This document shows, piece by piece, positions 1-8,780 of a DNA stretch of 20,006 nucleotides (position 1 is the stretch's first letter; the number at the start of each line of letters is the position of its first letter). The notes under the pieces were generated by a model. It searched no databases, was not told the origin of the DNA, and saw only the letters and a program-made list of their open reading frames with translations. Position numbers and translations under genes: made by a program. Source of the stretch: JAWXCF01 sp034440515 (lineage in GTDB: Bacteria > Bacteroidota > Bacteroidia > CAILMK01); the NCBI GenBank assembly GCA_034440515.1, contig JAWXCF010000035.1, forward strand, positions 1-20,006, given 5' to 3'.

Positions 1-663
1 ATCATTTGGATTCTTAAAATTAAAATGAAAGTAAGTAAGATCAAAGACTTCTTTATTATAATTATTAGTAACTTCTACTGAATTTAGACAATTGAATTGA
101 TCATATTTACATTCAGAAAAATATCCATTTTGTTCGTAATCAATTCCAAATTGGTAAATACCTAATAATAATTTACTAGACTCATCAAATTCGCGTTTTA
201 GTGTATTTACTGATGTTACTTTATCTTTTAAAAGTTCAACAAAGGAAGTATTCAGAATTCTACCATTTTTATCCATAGTGCTAATTCGAACACTTATAGA
301 TCCATCTCTATTTGCAATAGTATCAAACCTTGTTATATCACAACAACTGGTTAATAGTTTACCACTCTTTATAATAGAATCTGATGTATTTACTATTCTA
401 TATGAACTTAATAGTCCTGATAAATCATAATGAAAACTAACGCTGTCTTTATTGTGTACACCCTTGATGTTAAACTTATTTAGCTTGACTAATTCAGGTT
501 TGTACATCTCATTATACTCCCAAGAAGTTGTGATTTGTTGGGCAATAGCTCCCCTTAAACCACAAAATAGAATGTAAAAAATGATTAAGCTACTTGGTCC
601 AAATCTTTTTAGATTTTTCAGGGTGAATATAAACCTGAATGTAAAGGTAGCTTGGGTTAACAT
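1..663 (-). CDS. Secreted protein of unknown function, C-terminus cut by the window edge
   Basis: The reading frame stays open from an ATG at 663 to the left edge, giving 221 codons without a stop. The start is uncertain. The only conventional start is this ATG, which makes the gene overlap the end of the upstream gene by about 74 bp and gives a long N-terminal tail before the hydrophobic segment. A CTG at 621 would give a compact, classical signal peptide beginning (M)KNLKRFGPSS. Either way a hydrophobic stretch (LIIFYILFCGLRGAIA) is followed by QQ, as expected for a signal peptidase I site, so the mature protein should be exported. The mature part is polar with a few cysteines (a CC pair and two later ones); I recognise no domain. 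It lies directly after another secreted-protein gene and is probably co-transcribed with it. The function is unknown. Confidence 0.75.
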   Translation of the reverse strand, partial: MLTQATFTFRFIFTLKNLKRFGPSSLIIFYILFCGLRGAIAQQITTSWEYNEMYKPELVKLNKFNIKGVHNKDSVSFHYDLSGLLSSYRIVNTSDSIIKSGKLLTSCCDITRFDTIANRDGSISVRISTMDKNGRILNTSFVELLKDKVTSVNTLKREFDESSKLLLGIYQFGIDYEQNGYFSECKYDQFNCLNSVEVTNNYNKEVFDLTYFHFNFKNPND

Positions 664-1990
664 CGTTGAAATAATTGTCTGTAAAAATACGCACCTCTGT
701 ACTTGAATTTTGCAACTGATTCTTTAAATCCTTTATTCTAATAGTCTTCTCATCAAACCCATCTTGTATAATAATAGTATTCTTTCTAATTGCTTTAATT
801 GGGATTGCGACAGTAAACTCTGCAGTAGAGCCTGTAATGAAAACCCTACTTGCAGTTAAGTTACGTTTTATAGAAGAATTTGCTAGAACTACACTTGCAG
901 TAGGTAGAAACAACACACTATTAGTATCTTGCTCTAAACTTGGTAGTCTATCTCTGATGTATTTTACATTCAGACTAGTCAAGTTTTGACTTAAATCTAT
1001 AAAGCCTTCAGCTGATTGTATAAATATATTACTTCCCTGTAATCGAGCAGTTTGCATACAAATGCTATGCTGTCCCTTAAAATTTAGACCTTTATGCTGG
1101 TCATATACCAGCTCCAATACATTTACCTTTATTTCGGCTGGCTTGGTTCCCCGCATCAATAGTGGAAAATATAAACTTATCTCATTTAAAGATACTCTAG
1201 CTTTAAGTTTATACGGTGCAGGATTTAAGTTACTATTTAAATATGTAGGTATTTGCTCGCTACCTTTACCACCGGTTATACTTAAAACAGCCTGCTGTAA
1301 TTTTGGTGATATACTTTCCTCACTATTTTGATAGGGCAGCAGATAAAAATCATATACAAGTTTTTGAATATCTATTTTTTTACGATTAATCTGCGCTGAA
1401 AGACTGTCTATTCTAATTGGTTTTTTGCTATCGCAATCTATCTTAAGCCCCGTTATTGATCGCAATTCTCTAAGAAATGGTTTTAAGTTTTCACCTCCAC
1501 CTTGTAAATATGCTATACGCTTAAGTAAATCGCTGGTAGATAATTCTGCTACTACTAAACTCTGAAGATAGTATTCATAGGCTGTTGTTCTAGTTATTAC
1601 TTTAACTTCTCGGTCATTTTTTTGACGCTCTATTGTCATACTTATTTCAGTCAATGGCTGACAAGGGTTTACAGACAGCCAAACTCCACCATCGTAATTA
1701 AAATTGATGGCTGTACCAGGCTCAAAACGTAGTCTAATAAATTTATAGTCCCCATTTGGAGTAGAAGTGTAGTTGAAATACATACCATTAAGCACTTCAT
1801 CTGCATTTTGCAAATTTGGAAGGACTGCTAAAAGGGCATCTTTTTTTGCTAATTGGCTTAATAGCTTTCCATACTTGTTTGGAGTGCGATAGCCTGTTTG
1901 TTTTGGGCAGGGGCAGTCAGTCTGTGCTAATAGGTAGCACGGAGTAAACAATAGCGATAAAGCAATTTGTATAATGTTTCTAATTAGCAC
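590..1990 (-). CDS. Secreted hypothetical protein, 466 aa
   Basis: The protein starts with a clear signal peptide: a short basic N-terminus, a hydrophobic core (residues about 5-20) and cleavage after LLAQ near residue 23. A Cys-rich mature start follows (TDCPCPK). The rest is mixed alpha/beta with no motif I recognise, no transmembrane segment and no T9SS sorting tail. The start is GTG at 1990; an in-frame stop lies a few codons upstream and no ATG is available there, so GTG is the best choice. An AGGGGAAG-like run about 12 nt upstream is a possible but distant ribosome-binding site. Its 3' end overlaps the next secreted-protein gene, which suggests translational coupling. The pair may act together at the envelope, but that is inference from position only. 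Confidence 0.8.
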   Translation of the reverse strand: MLIRNIIQIALSLLFTPCYLLAQTDCPCPKQTGYRTPNKYGKLLSQLAKKDALLAVLPNLQNADEVLNGMYFNYTSTPNGDYKFIRLRFEPGTAINFNYDGGVWLSVNPCQPLTEISMTIERQKNDREVKVITRTTAYEYYLQSLVVAELSTSDLLKRIAYLQGGGENLKPFLRELRSITGLKIDCDSKKPIRIDSLSAQINRKKIDIQKLVYDFYLLPYQNSEESISPKLQQAVLSITGGKGSEQIPTYLNSNLNPAPYKLKARVSLNEISLYFPLLMRGTKPAEIKVNVLELVYDQHKGLNFKGQHSICMQTARLQGSNIFIQSAEGFIDLSQNLTSLNVKYIRDRLPSLEQDTNSVLFLPTASVVLANSSIKRNLTASRVFITGSTAEFTVAIPIKAIRKNTIIIQDGFDEKTIRIKDLKNQLQNSSTEVRIFTDNYFNDVNPSYLYIQVYIHPEKSKKIWTK

Positions 1991-2060
1991 TTGGTAAAAA
2001 TACTTCCCCTATTTTAATAAATTATGTACTGTGTATATGTACATTTTTCTATAAGTATTG

Positions 2061-2843
2061 TTAATCAACAGCAAAGTCCTCTTTTATAACTATTTCTATA
2101 TTTTCTGGTAATTCCAATAAATGTATGCGGCAGTATATTTTAATGAGTGTTATCACATCTTTCTGACAATAGTTAATAATCCTAGCTAAATCTGATTGAT
2201 TATAATAAACATCAGCTATGTCTTTGCCACTTATATCGTCCTTAGGTGTTGGAATATCGAACACTGCTGCCAACAATGCTAGAGAAGTGTATGATTTGTA
2301 ATCTCCGAATTTCCAAAGGTTCATAGTGTCAAGCAACCAAGCATTATTCCAACTTTTACTACCAGCTATATCTAGCGGTTTAGGTAATGGCACCCTATTT
2401 ACAATCATTCTACGACTTAACACAGGGTAATCAAACTCTAATCCGTTATGAGCAACCCAGGCATTTCTACTGCCATCAGCATAGTATTTATTCACCATTT
2501 CAGCAAACTCTAAAAGCACAATACGCTCATTATGACCAGAGAAGCTCCTTATCCTAATTTGTACAGGTATTTGAATATTTTTGTTAGTCACTGGATCATA
2601 CTCCTCTGTAATTTGCAGATAACCAACACTAATACAAATAACTTTACTAAACTCTGCATAAATGCCTGCCTTTTCAAAAAAAGCTTGTTTAGGGTTACCG
2701 CCCTCTTTCATCACTTGTGAATTTAGACATTTATGGAGCCACATTTCTTGCATTGCAGTGGACATCTCGTCAAATGTTTTACAAATGGGTGCGGTTTCAA
2801 TATCTAAAAATAGTGTTGAATCTAGGGGATAGTTTAGTGCCAA
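2061..2843 (-). CDS. DEDDy 3'-5' exonuclease-like protein (predicted PolB-type exonuclease)
   Basis: This 260-residue protein carries the three exonuclease motifs of the DnaQ/PolB-like RNase H fold. Motif I is FLDIET with D14 and E16, motif II is AHNGLEFD with D138, and motif III is YCQKD with Y225 and D229, which makes it the DEDDy type. These residues would bind two metal ions and remove nucleotides from 3' ends. It is a stand-alone exonuclease with no polymerase domain, a form common in Bacteroidota. Substrate (DNA or RNA) and role (repair, RNA processing) cannot be told from sequence. The start is TTG at 2843: an in-frame stop lies about ten codons upstream and there is no ATG or GTG between, and motif I sits only 13 residues in, so a later start would destroy it. 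No membrane segment is present; it is cytoplasmic. Confidence 0.85.
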   Translation of the reverse strand: MALNYPLDSTLFLDIETAPICKTFDEMSTAMQEMWLHKCLNSQVMKEGGNPKQAFFEKAGIYAEFSKVICISVGYLQITEEYDPVTNKNIQIPVQIRIRSFSGHNERIVLLEFAEMVNKYYADGSRNAWVAHNGLEFDYPVLSRRMIVNRVPLPKPLDIAGSKSWNNAWLLDTMNLWKFGDYKSYTSLALLAAVFDIPTPKDDISGKDIADVYYNQSDLARIINYCQKDVITLIKIYCRIHLLELPENIEIVIKEDFAVD

Positions 2844-2899
2844 GATGGTATTAGTTACGGCTGTGATGAATTACAATGATAGATACTTTTACTCTATTA

Positions 2900-5800
2900 T
2901 TAATAACCAAGTACCTCTATTTTTATGACTTGACTATGAGTGGATAGTGTAATTCTTAAATAATAGGTACCTGCTGGGATTGCTTGTATATCGAATTTTG
3001 CTTGCCCTAAATTGAAATTGATTGTGCCATTACTTATATCTTTTCCCTTTTGGTCATATACTTTATAATTCCCAATATCTGCAAACTGAGAAAATGACTT
3101 TCCAGTTAGGTATATATTAGTAACATTTACTATGGGATTAGGGTAAACAATAAATAGTTGTTTGCTATTTTGGGCTAAACTTATGTTGGTAGTAGATTCA
3201 TTTACTATGATTAATCTACTTTGGGTATTACTCCTGTTATTACTTCCGTCTCTGGCAGTATATTCCCTAAAGTATATTCCAGGAACTTGCGAGTTCTTAT
3301 AATTACCCCCCGTGTCAATTCTTATAGTTTTATCATAGTTATCACTTACAGATACACCAGGGTCATCAAATTCTTTCCACCTATCTATATATTCTACAGT
3401 ATTGCCGATTAATTGAATATTTGGAGCAATATTATCTATTACTCGAACTTGAAAACGTAAAGTATCACTTACATTTCCGCTTGCATCTATGCCAAACACT
3501 CTAACAGAATATTTATCTAAAGTATTAATATTTAGGTTTGATTTAAAATATAAATTTATATTACTTGTTTGGTCAAAAGCATCTGATTTTATAATTCCAT
3601 TTGGAAGTGCAAACACAGTTTTTATAGTGTGATATACCGTGTCTAAGTTAAATTGTAAGATGGGTCTGGTTAAATCTCTAACAATTACAGTTCTGCTGAT
3701 AGTCGTTTTATTGCCGCTGCCATCAGTTACAGTGTAACTAAACTTATAAGTGCCTGATTTACTACTATCTACTCCGTTTGTTTGTTGCAATGTAAACGTC
3801 TTATAATAGTTATCTGTAATGGTAATGCCTGCGTCTTTGTATTTCACATTTATTTGTAACAAGACACTATCTTTTCCAACTAGCTTTAAAATGGGGGACG
3901 TATTATCTATAAATCTTACCCGCCTATAGGCAAAGCCAATATTACCATAATCGTCTATTGCTCTATATGTTAAGGTTTGCCAACCAAGTTTACTACTATC
4001 TATGAATGGAGCTAATATGCTTGCCTTTAGGTTTAAGGCTACATTATCAGTTACTATAACTCCAGGGTTGTTGTATTTTGTTAATACAGATACACTTACA
4101 CTATCTAAACCATTTAACTTGACTATTGGCTTGGTACTATCTGGGAACACTCTTACATATCTAAATTTAGTTATCGCCTTATTACCAGCTACATCTATCA
4201 CTTGATAGGATATTATAAAGACCTTGACTTGGGCAGTATTTACAGGATTGTTTACGCTAATAATGTTGCTTAAGTTTCCATCTACATTGTCACTTGCAGT
4301 TGCTCCTGCATCTATGTACTTTCTTCCCAATTCTATGTCAATTGTGTCTTTTCCTTTTAATCTTATTATGGGCTGAATAACATCAGCTTGAATGTAAATT
4401 GGTACATCTATAAATGTGGCCGTTAAGTTTGTGCCACAGCTGTTTAAACTAGAATTACCTATTGCTATTCTTAACTTAGTTACCCCTTTATATGTCAATA
4501 CATTTGGTACCTTAAAGTTCAATATATTGCTCAATGCTGTGCTATTACTCAGGGTTTGCAGACTTTCATTTGCATCACTAAAATCTCCATCACCACTCCA
4601 GTCTGCCCATAATGAAATGTTACTGCTATTAAAATTACTGCTTCTGACCAGTTTTACGAAATAGTTACCCCCGTACTCCATCCCTATTGGCTTTATCTGT
4701 AAGTATTTATACTGACTATCATTCGAAAATTGAAGTGAGGATTGCAGTAATAACTGACTGTCTAACCTTGTGATGTTGATAGAATTGAAACTCAGGTCAG
4801 CATTATAATTAGAAACCTTAGGTACACAAGATTTCTTTATATTCAAATATTTTATATTGGTCAGTTTATCAGACCCGATTATATTGCTTGCTGTAAGGGA
4901 AATGGTATAACTACCTGTATCAGTAAAAAATATAACTAATACTGAATCTATTAGGCTGCCTTTCACAATTTTATAATTTTCTGGACTTATTTGCCATTGC
5001 CTTTCCGTTGTTCCATTGGTTGATAAATCCTTTAGGCTAATTTGATCAGCTACAAAAGCAAACCTAGTAGAGCTTGTAAAATTTACTTTTGGTTTGGCAA
5101 CGGGTAATTTCACAAATATGTCTCTATAGCTCGTATCGTTTCCACCACAATCTTTAGCTACCAACCTAACTCTCTGTTTTCCGCCAAAATCTCCACTAAA
5201 TACAGATGTTGAACCTGTAGCATCAATTATATCGTCATTATTCACATCCCATTCATAGGCATATCCTTTAGCATTTGTCGTTAACACAGCATTAACTTTA
5301 TAACCATACCAAATGGTATCTGCCAAACTAAATGAGGATAATCCTATACTTCCTGTTTTACTGTTGCTCAACCAGTTGGCAATAAAGCCTGCTGCGGTCC
5401 CAATATCATTTACCGTAAATTCAAGATACATATTCCCACTGTAGGAATACACAGAGTCCGGTATGCTATATCCTGTCAATCCATTTGGGTAACCTAAACT
5501 GTCGTGAAGACTTCGCCCCCTGCTATTTACCCCGTCCCAAATTTTTATGTTATCATTACTAAATCCAGTACCAAAACTTGGATTCAACTCAAACTGAGTA
5601 AACTTAAGTGAAATGCCTTTACTACAAGGGGGAGATATTAATACTTTATAGGTATTTGTTGCTTTAGGCAACGCACTAGAATAATTGGTGGCTTTACCCC
5701 CTAGGTCTGACATTACACCTGTACTAGTTCGCAATGTATCAGTCAGCTGATTATTCAAATTGTATTCTTTAGCTACAACTATATAATCTTTTACAAATAA

Positions 5801-6877
5801 CGTTGTACCCTTACCTCGAGCATTAAAAGTAGATAGCGTAATAGTGTATTTACCAGGCTGTAAAAAAGTAAGTTTTACAGCAGATGTCGTAAATGAAGTG
5901 CCACCAATAAAACTGTAAGTGGCTATACCATTGTGAATATTGGGGCTTAATTCCCATACCCATCTGTTTGGTCTGTACCTACTTATATCAGTCAGGGTAA
6001 CTACATCTTTGGTGGTGATGTTATTTTTATCAGCTATAAATTTTGTAATTGGAGTGGCTGGTACATTTCCAACTAGTACGCTGTCGGTAAACTTAAGCGT
6101 GTTAGTTGTGGTACAGGTTGTTACTTTAGCATATAGTGTTATCTTTTTCCAGCCTATGCTGGTATAGGCATATCTTCCTATTTTGCTTGTACTGTCTATA
6201 ATTCCGTCATTATTCCAATCCCATTCATAGCGAATACTTCCTGTATTTGCATTTACAGGAATGAATGAAGACACACTACCAACATAGTTTAAAGAGTCCT
6301 TTATAAAGCTGATAGCTCCAATCTGGTCTGTTTTTACGGTTAAGTCGTAGTCTTCAGCCTCACCATATTCTGGACTTTGATTTACAAAGAGTGCATTAGA
6401 AAATACATAGTCTGAAACAATTCGAAGTCTGTGTTTGCCCAAAGTTGCCGAACAAGGTATAATTAATGTTCCTGAAACAAGTTGACCAGCAGGGACTAAA
6501 GTATGGCTTAATGCCAATTCTGAACTCACAAATATTCCGTCATTATTCCAATCACACCAAGCACTAATTTGCTCATCATACTGTTTGCCACAAGTAATGT
6601 TATATTCTAAGGTTTGACCCCTATATACTGTGTAGCTATATGTGTTGTAATAGGTTAGACTATCATCATCTTTGGTAGAGTTATTAATGCTGTCACCCAA
6701 TTTTACTTTATAAATGCCAATTCCCGTTTGTACTTGAGAATTAGGCTTTACAGCGCTTAATTTTATGTATTTCAGGCTATTTTGGGCAAATATCTGCTGA
6801 AATGGCAATACAAGTATCCCAAAAAGCAACATAATTCTCAGCAGGAAATGTAAAATTGAAAAGACAGACTTACCCAT
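2900..6877 (-). CDS. Large modular surface/secreted protein with T9SS type A sorting domain, 1325 aa
   Basis: A signal peptide (about 1-32, ending IFAQ) is followed by a GEVED domain (about 95-182, with the diagnostic YGEAEDYDL and a DWNNDGIF loop). Then come PKD-like beta-sandwiches (about 190-270, 278-370, 510-592, 595-682) around a CUB-like segment (about 375-505), and a second GEVED-like unit (about 725-832, WADWSGDGDF). Five tandem Ig-like repeats of the DUF5011/HYR sort follow at about 836-913, 917-993, 995-1068, 1071-1148 and 1151-1226. Each has the pattern P-x-I-x-L-x-G, a D-x-G-x-x-x-x-D-N core and a Y-x-x-x-D-x-x-G-N end, and the fourth is the most divergent. The tail (about 1240-1325) has YPNP, a VYDQKGK strand and a final PAGTYYLRI strand, as in type A T9SS C-terminal domains. 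It should be exported by Sec, then moved across the outer membrane by T9SS and attached to the surface or released. No enzyme domain is visible, so adhesion or matrix binding is the likeliest role. Four D-x-N/G-x-D loops suggest calcium binding. Confidence 0.9.
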   Translation of the reverse strand: MGKSVFSILHFLLRIMLLFGILVLPFQQIFAQNSLKYIKLSAVKPNSQVQTGIGIYKVKLGDSINNSTKDDDSLTYYNTYSYTVYRGQTLEYNITCGKQYDEQISAWCDWNNDGIFVSSELALSHTLVPAGQLVSGTLIIPCSATLGKHRLRIVSDYVFSNALFVNQSPEYGEAEDYDLTVKTDQIGAISFIKDSLNYVGSVSSFIPVNANTGSIRYEWDWNNDGIIDSTSKIGRYAYTSIGWKKITLYAKVTTCTTTNTLKFTDSVLVGNVPATPITKFIADKNNITTKDVVTLTDISRYRPNRWVWELSPNIHNGIATYSFIGGTSFTTSAVKLTFLQPGKYTITLSTFNARGKGTTLFVKDYIVVAKEYNLNNQLTDTLRTSTGVMSDLGGKATNYSSALPKATNTYKVLISPPCSKGISLKFTQFELNPSFGTGFSNDNIKIWDGVNSRGRSLHDSLGYPNGLTGYSIPDSVYSYSGNMYLEFTVNDIGTAAGFIANWLSNSKTGSIGLSSFSLADTIWYGYKVNAVLTTNAKGYAYEWDVNNDDIIDATGSTSVFSGDFGGKQRVRLVAKDCGGNDTSYRDIFVKLPVAKPKVNFTSSTRFAFVADQISLKDLSTNGTTERQWQISPENYKIVKGSLIDSVLVIFFTDTGSYTISLTASNIIGSDKLTNIKYLNIKKSCVPKVSNYNADLSFNSINITRLDSQLLLQSSLQFSNDSQYKYLQIKPIGMEYGGNYFVKLVRSSNFNSSNISLWADWSGDGDFSDANESLQTLSNSTALSNILNFKVPNVLTYKGVTKLRIAIGNSSLNSCGTNLTATFIDVPIYIQADVIQPIIRLKGKDTIDIELGRKYIDAGATASDNVDGNLSNIISVNNPVNTAQVKVFIISYQVIDVAGNKAITKFRYVRVFPDSTKPIVKLNGLDSVSVSVLTKYNNPGVIVTDNVALNLKASILAPFIDSSKLGWQTLTYRAIDDYGNIGFAYRRVRFIDNTSPILKLVGKDSVLLQINVKYKDAGITITDNYYKTFTLQQTNGVDSSKSGTYKFSYTVTDGSGNKTTISRTVIVRDLTRPILQFNLDTVYHTIKTVFALPNGIIKSDAFDQTSNINLYFKSNLNINTLDKYSVRVFGIDASGNVSDTLRFQVRVIDNIAPNIQLIGNTVEYIDRWKEFDDPGVSVSDNYDKTIRIDTGGNYKNSQVPGIYFREYTARDGSNNRSNTQSRLIIVNESTTNISLAQNSKQLFIVYPNPIVNVTNIYLTGKSFSQFADIGNYKVYDQKGKDISNGTINFNLGQAKFDIQAIPAGTYYLRITLSTHSQVIKIEVLGY

Positions 6878-6975
6878 AACAGCACCCTAAAAGTACGGGT
6901 TTATATCTATAATACAAATTATTTACTATAAATACCCATAACTGCTTCAGATTATCAGATTTTTGCACTAAAATT

Positions 6976-8028
6976 ATGACAATGAGTCAAGAGGTAGATA
7001 ATAATATAGAACTAGAAGAAACAGATGACCTGTACGAGCATTATAGCATTACAGTAGATAAGGGGCAGGGGCCATTGCGGGTAGATAAGTTCTTAACCAG
7101 CAAAATAGAGAATGCAACTAGAAATAGAATTCAAAATGCAGCCACTTCTGGGGCAATAAGGGTAAATGACCTCCCTGTAAAAAGCAATTATAAGGTTAGA
7201 CCATTTGATAAAATTGCTATATTATTGCCAGAGCCACCTAGGGAAACTGAGCTAAAAGGGGAAAATATACCACTGGAAATAATATATGAAGATGAATATT
7301 TGCTAATAGTAAATAAGCCATACAATATGGTGGTGCACCCAGGCTATAATAACTATACAGGTACCCTAGTTAATGCGCTGGTATATCACTTTGAGCAACT
7401 GCCAACTAGAAACGGCGAAAACAGACCTGGGCTGGTACACCGTATAGACAAGGACACTAGTGGACTATTGGTAATAGCAAAGGAAGAATACGCTATGAGT
7501 CACCTAGCCAAACAGTTCTTTGACCACAGCATTAGGCGATCATACCGTGCTGTAGTATGGGGTACGTTTACAGAGGAGTCTGGTACTGTGAATGCCCACC
7601 TTGACCGAAGCTTAAAAGACAGACGCATAGTTCAAGCCTTTCCTGATGGTAGCCAAGGTAAACACGCCATTACTCACTATAAGGTTGTGGAGTCTTATCA
7701 CTTTGCCAGCTTGATAGAGTGCGTTTTAGAAACAGGTAGAACCCATCAAATTCGTGCTCATATGAAGCATATTGGGCACCCAGTATTTAATGACAACAGT
7801 TACGATGGGGACAGAATACAATCTGGACCAGCATTTACTAAATACAAGCAGTTCGTACAAAATTGCTTTAGTGTATGCCCACGTCAAGCTTTGCACGCAT
7901 TTAGTTTAGGCTTTATTCACCCCAATACGGGTAAGGATATGTATTTTGAGGCACCCTTGCCAACGGATATGACCCAACTGGTAGAGAAATGGCGTGACTA
8001 TACGCTTTACTTTAAAAATATGGATTAA
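6976..8028 (+). CDS. rluD: RluA/RluD-family 23S rRNA pseudouridine synthase
   Basis: This 350-residue cytoplasmic enzyme converts uridine to pseudouridine in RNA, most likely 23S rRNA. An acidic N-terminal tail (1-25) is followed by an S4 RNA-binding domain (about 34-90, with RVDKFL and IRVNDLPVKSNYKV). The catalytic domain runs from about 100 to 335. The signature HRIDKDTSGLL puts the catalytic aspartate at D158, and LVNKPYNMVVHPG, TGRTHQIRAHM and a late HAFSL block match the family. S4 plus this length fits RluD better than RluA or RluC, but Bacteroidota often encode several paralogues, so the exact target uridines are uncertain. Two in-frame ATGs (6976 and 6982) are equally usable. It is divergent from the large surface-protein gene and convergent with the collar-domain gene downstream. 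Confidence 0.9.
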   Translation: MTMSQEVDNNIELEETDDLYEHYSITVDKGQGPLRVDKFLTSKIENATRNRIQNAATSGAIRVNDLPVKSNYKVRPFDKIAILLPEPPRETELKGENIPLEIIYEDEYLLIVNKPYNMVVHPGYNNYTGTLVNALVYHFEQLPTRNGENRPGLVHRIDKDTSGLLVIAKEEYAMSHLAKQFFDHSIRRSYRAVVWGTFTEESGTVNAHLDRSLKDRRIVQAFPDGSQGKHAITHYKVVESYHFASLIECVLETGRTHQIRAHMKHIGHPVFNDNSYDGDRIQSGPAFTKYKQFVQNCFSVCPRQALHAFSLGFIHPNTGKDMYFEAPLPTDMTQLVEKWRDYTLYFKNMD

Positions 8029-8060
8029 TAAAAAATCCCGATACACAGATGGCATCGGGA
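8029..8060 (-). terminator. Intrinsic terminator of the collar-domain gene
   Basis: Read on the minus strand, a perfect 7-bp stem (TCCCGAT / ATCGGGA, at 8036-8042 and 8054-8060) with an 11-nt loop is followed by TTTTTTATTA. The T-run lies on the minus-strand side only, so the structure terminates transcription arriving from the gene ending at 8134. It starts immediately after the rluD stop codon, where the plus-strand transcript would have no U-tract after the stem. Confidence 0.75.
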
Positions 8061-8133
8061 CTGTCAACCTAATTTAGACACGACAATTGTGATACCCTAT
8101 TCATTTGAAATGGGTAAAAGTTTAGAGAAAGGT

Positions 8134-8586
8134 TTACTTGGTTCTGATTATGTATCGAGTTTCTAATTTAGGATTGAATTCGTCTTGGTTTATAGCTGAT
8201 ATTTCAGAAATGAGTGCCATTTGCTCATCGCAACTCCACTCAACTTGTTTTTTATACTTACTTAGTTCGTTCAATTTAAATGCAGTCGGCAATTCAAAAG
8301 TTTTACTGATGTGTTGCCCAGCTCCCCATATTATACCTATAGCATTATACAGTTCTTGGTAGTCTAATTGGTTAAGAGATTGCCCTTGACAAGGAACCCA
8401 ATTGCTAGGTAGATGGTCAAATTGTTGTTGCCTACTCAGTATTATGGAACCTATTGGTAACTTGTTCATAGCTTGTGTATTATTACTGTTACCTCGAAAG
8501 TCCATTCCCATACACAGGCCTAGTATGCAGGTTAAAAGCATTACTTGCTTTATAGTTTTAGTTGCTAGATGTATATAATTGTCCAT
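8134..8586 (-). CDS. Small exported protein with a phage tail-collar-like domain
   Basis: The 150-residue product has a basic N-terminus, a hydrophobic stretch at about 15-27 (VMLLTCILGLCMG) that reads as a signal peptide or anchor, and a domain from about 42 to 105. That domain carries the tail-collar pattern: PIGSII, LPSNWVPCQGQSL, YQELYNAIGIIWGAG and FELP. The protein ends YIIRTK, similar to the YIIK ends of collar/MdpB-type proteins. Collar domains occur in phage tail fibres and in stand-alone bacterial proteins; no other phage gene is nearby, so this is a stand-alone form and its function is unknown. The start at 8586 is chosen because AGGAAAT lies 6 nt upstream. A longer in-frame start at 8658 would put a terminator hairpin inside the coding sequence. 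A terminator follows the gene at 8029-8060. Confidence 0.75.
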   Translation of the reverse strand: MDNYIHLATKTIKQVMLLTCILGLCMGMDFRGNSNNTQAMNKLPIGSIILSRQQQFDHLPSNWVPCQGQSLNQLDYQELYNAIGIIWGAGQHISKTFELPTAFKLNELSKYKKQVEWSCDEQMALISEISAINQDEFNPKLETRYIIRTK

Positions 8587-8592
8587 TTTTTT

Positions 8593-8599
8593 ATTTCCT
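8593..8599 (-). promoter_or_regulatory. Ribosome-binding site fixing the start of the collar-domain gene
   Basis: AGGAAAT on the minus strand lies 6 nt before the ATG at 8586. Clear Shine-Dalgarno sequences are scarce in this window; the same heptamer at similar spacing precedes the TolC-family gene. It supports the 8586 start over the in-frame start at 8658. Confidence 0.6.
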
Positions 8600-8623
8600 T
8601 TAACTATACTGGTAATGAGTATG

Positions 8624-8660
8624 GTAAAAAAATTATTGGCAGGCAGTTCACCTGCCAATA
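8624..8660 (-). terminator. Strong hairpin with T-tract, terminator or attenuator before the collar-domain gene
   Basis: On the minus strand a perfect 10-bp stem (TATTGGCAGG / CCTGCCAATA, at 8634-8643 and 8651-8660) with a 7-nt loop is followed by AATTTTTTTACC. It lies about 120 nt after the stop of the 175-residue gene and only 38 nt before the ATG of the collar-domain gene. It is a textbook intrinsic terminator for the upstream gene. Because no promoter is evident in the 38 nt after it, expression of the collar gene probably requires read-through or a conditional anti-terminated state; that part is inference. Confidence 0.8.
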
Positions 8661-8780
8661 AAAGTTGGGAGTAAGTGGTCAGCGTAGTATCCGATTCTGG
8701 GCTTAATTAATTTTGGGCTTGTTTATTATTTTCTTCTATTTCAGAAGTGCTTTCTATGTAATTTTTTACTTTATTGTATT

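Noticed and set aside
8134..8586. Prophage remnant
   Set aside because: Only a collar-like domain is present; there is no integrase, terminase, capsid or att-like repeat nearby, and collar domains occur in non-phage proteins.
8587..8658. In-frame 24-codon N-terminal extension of the collar-domain gene
   Set aside because: It would place a perfect terminator hairpin and its T-tract inside the coding region, and a good ribosome-binding site precedes the internal ATG at 8586.
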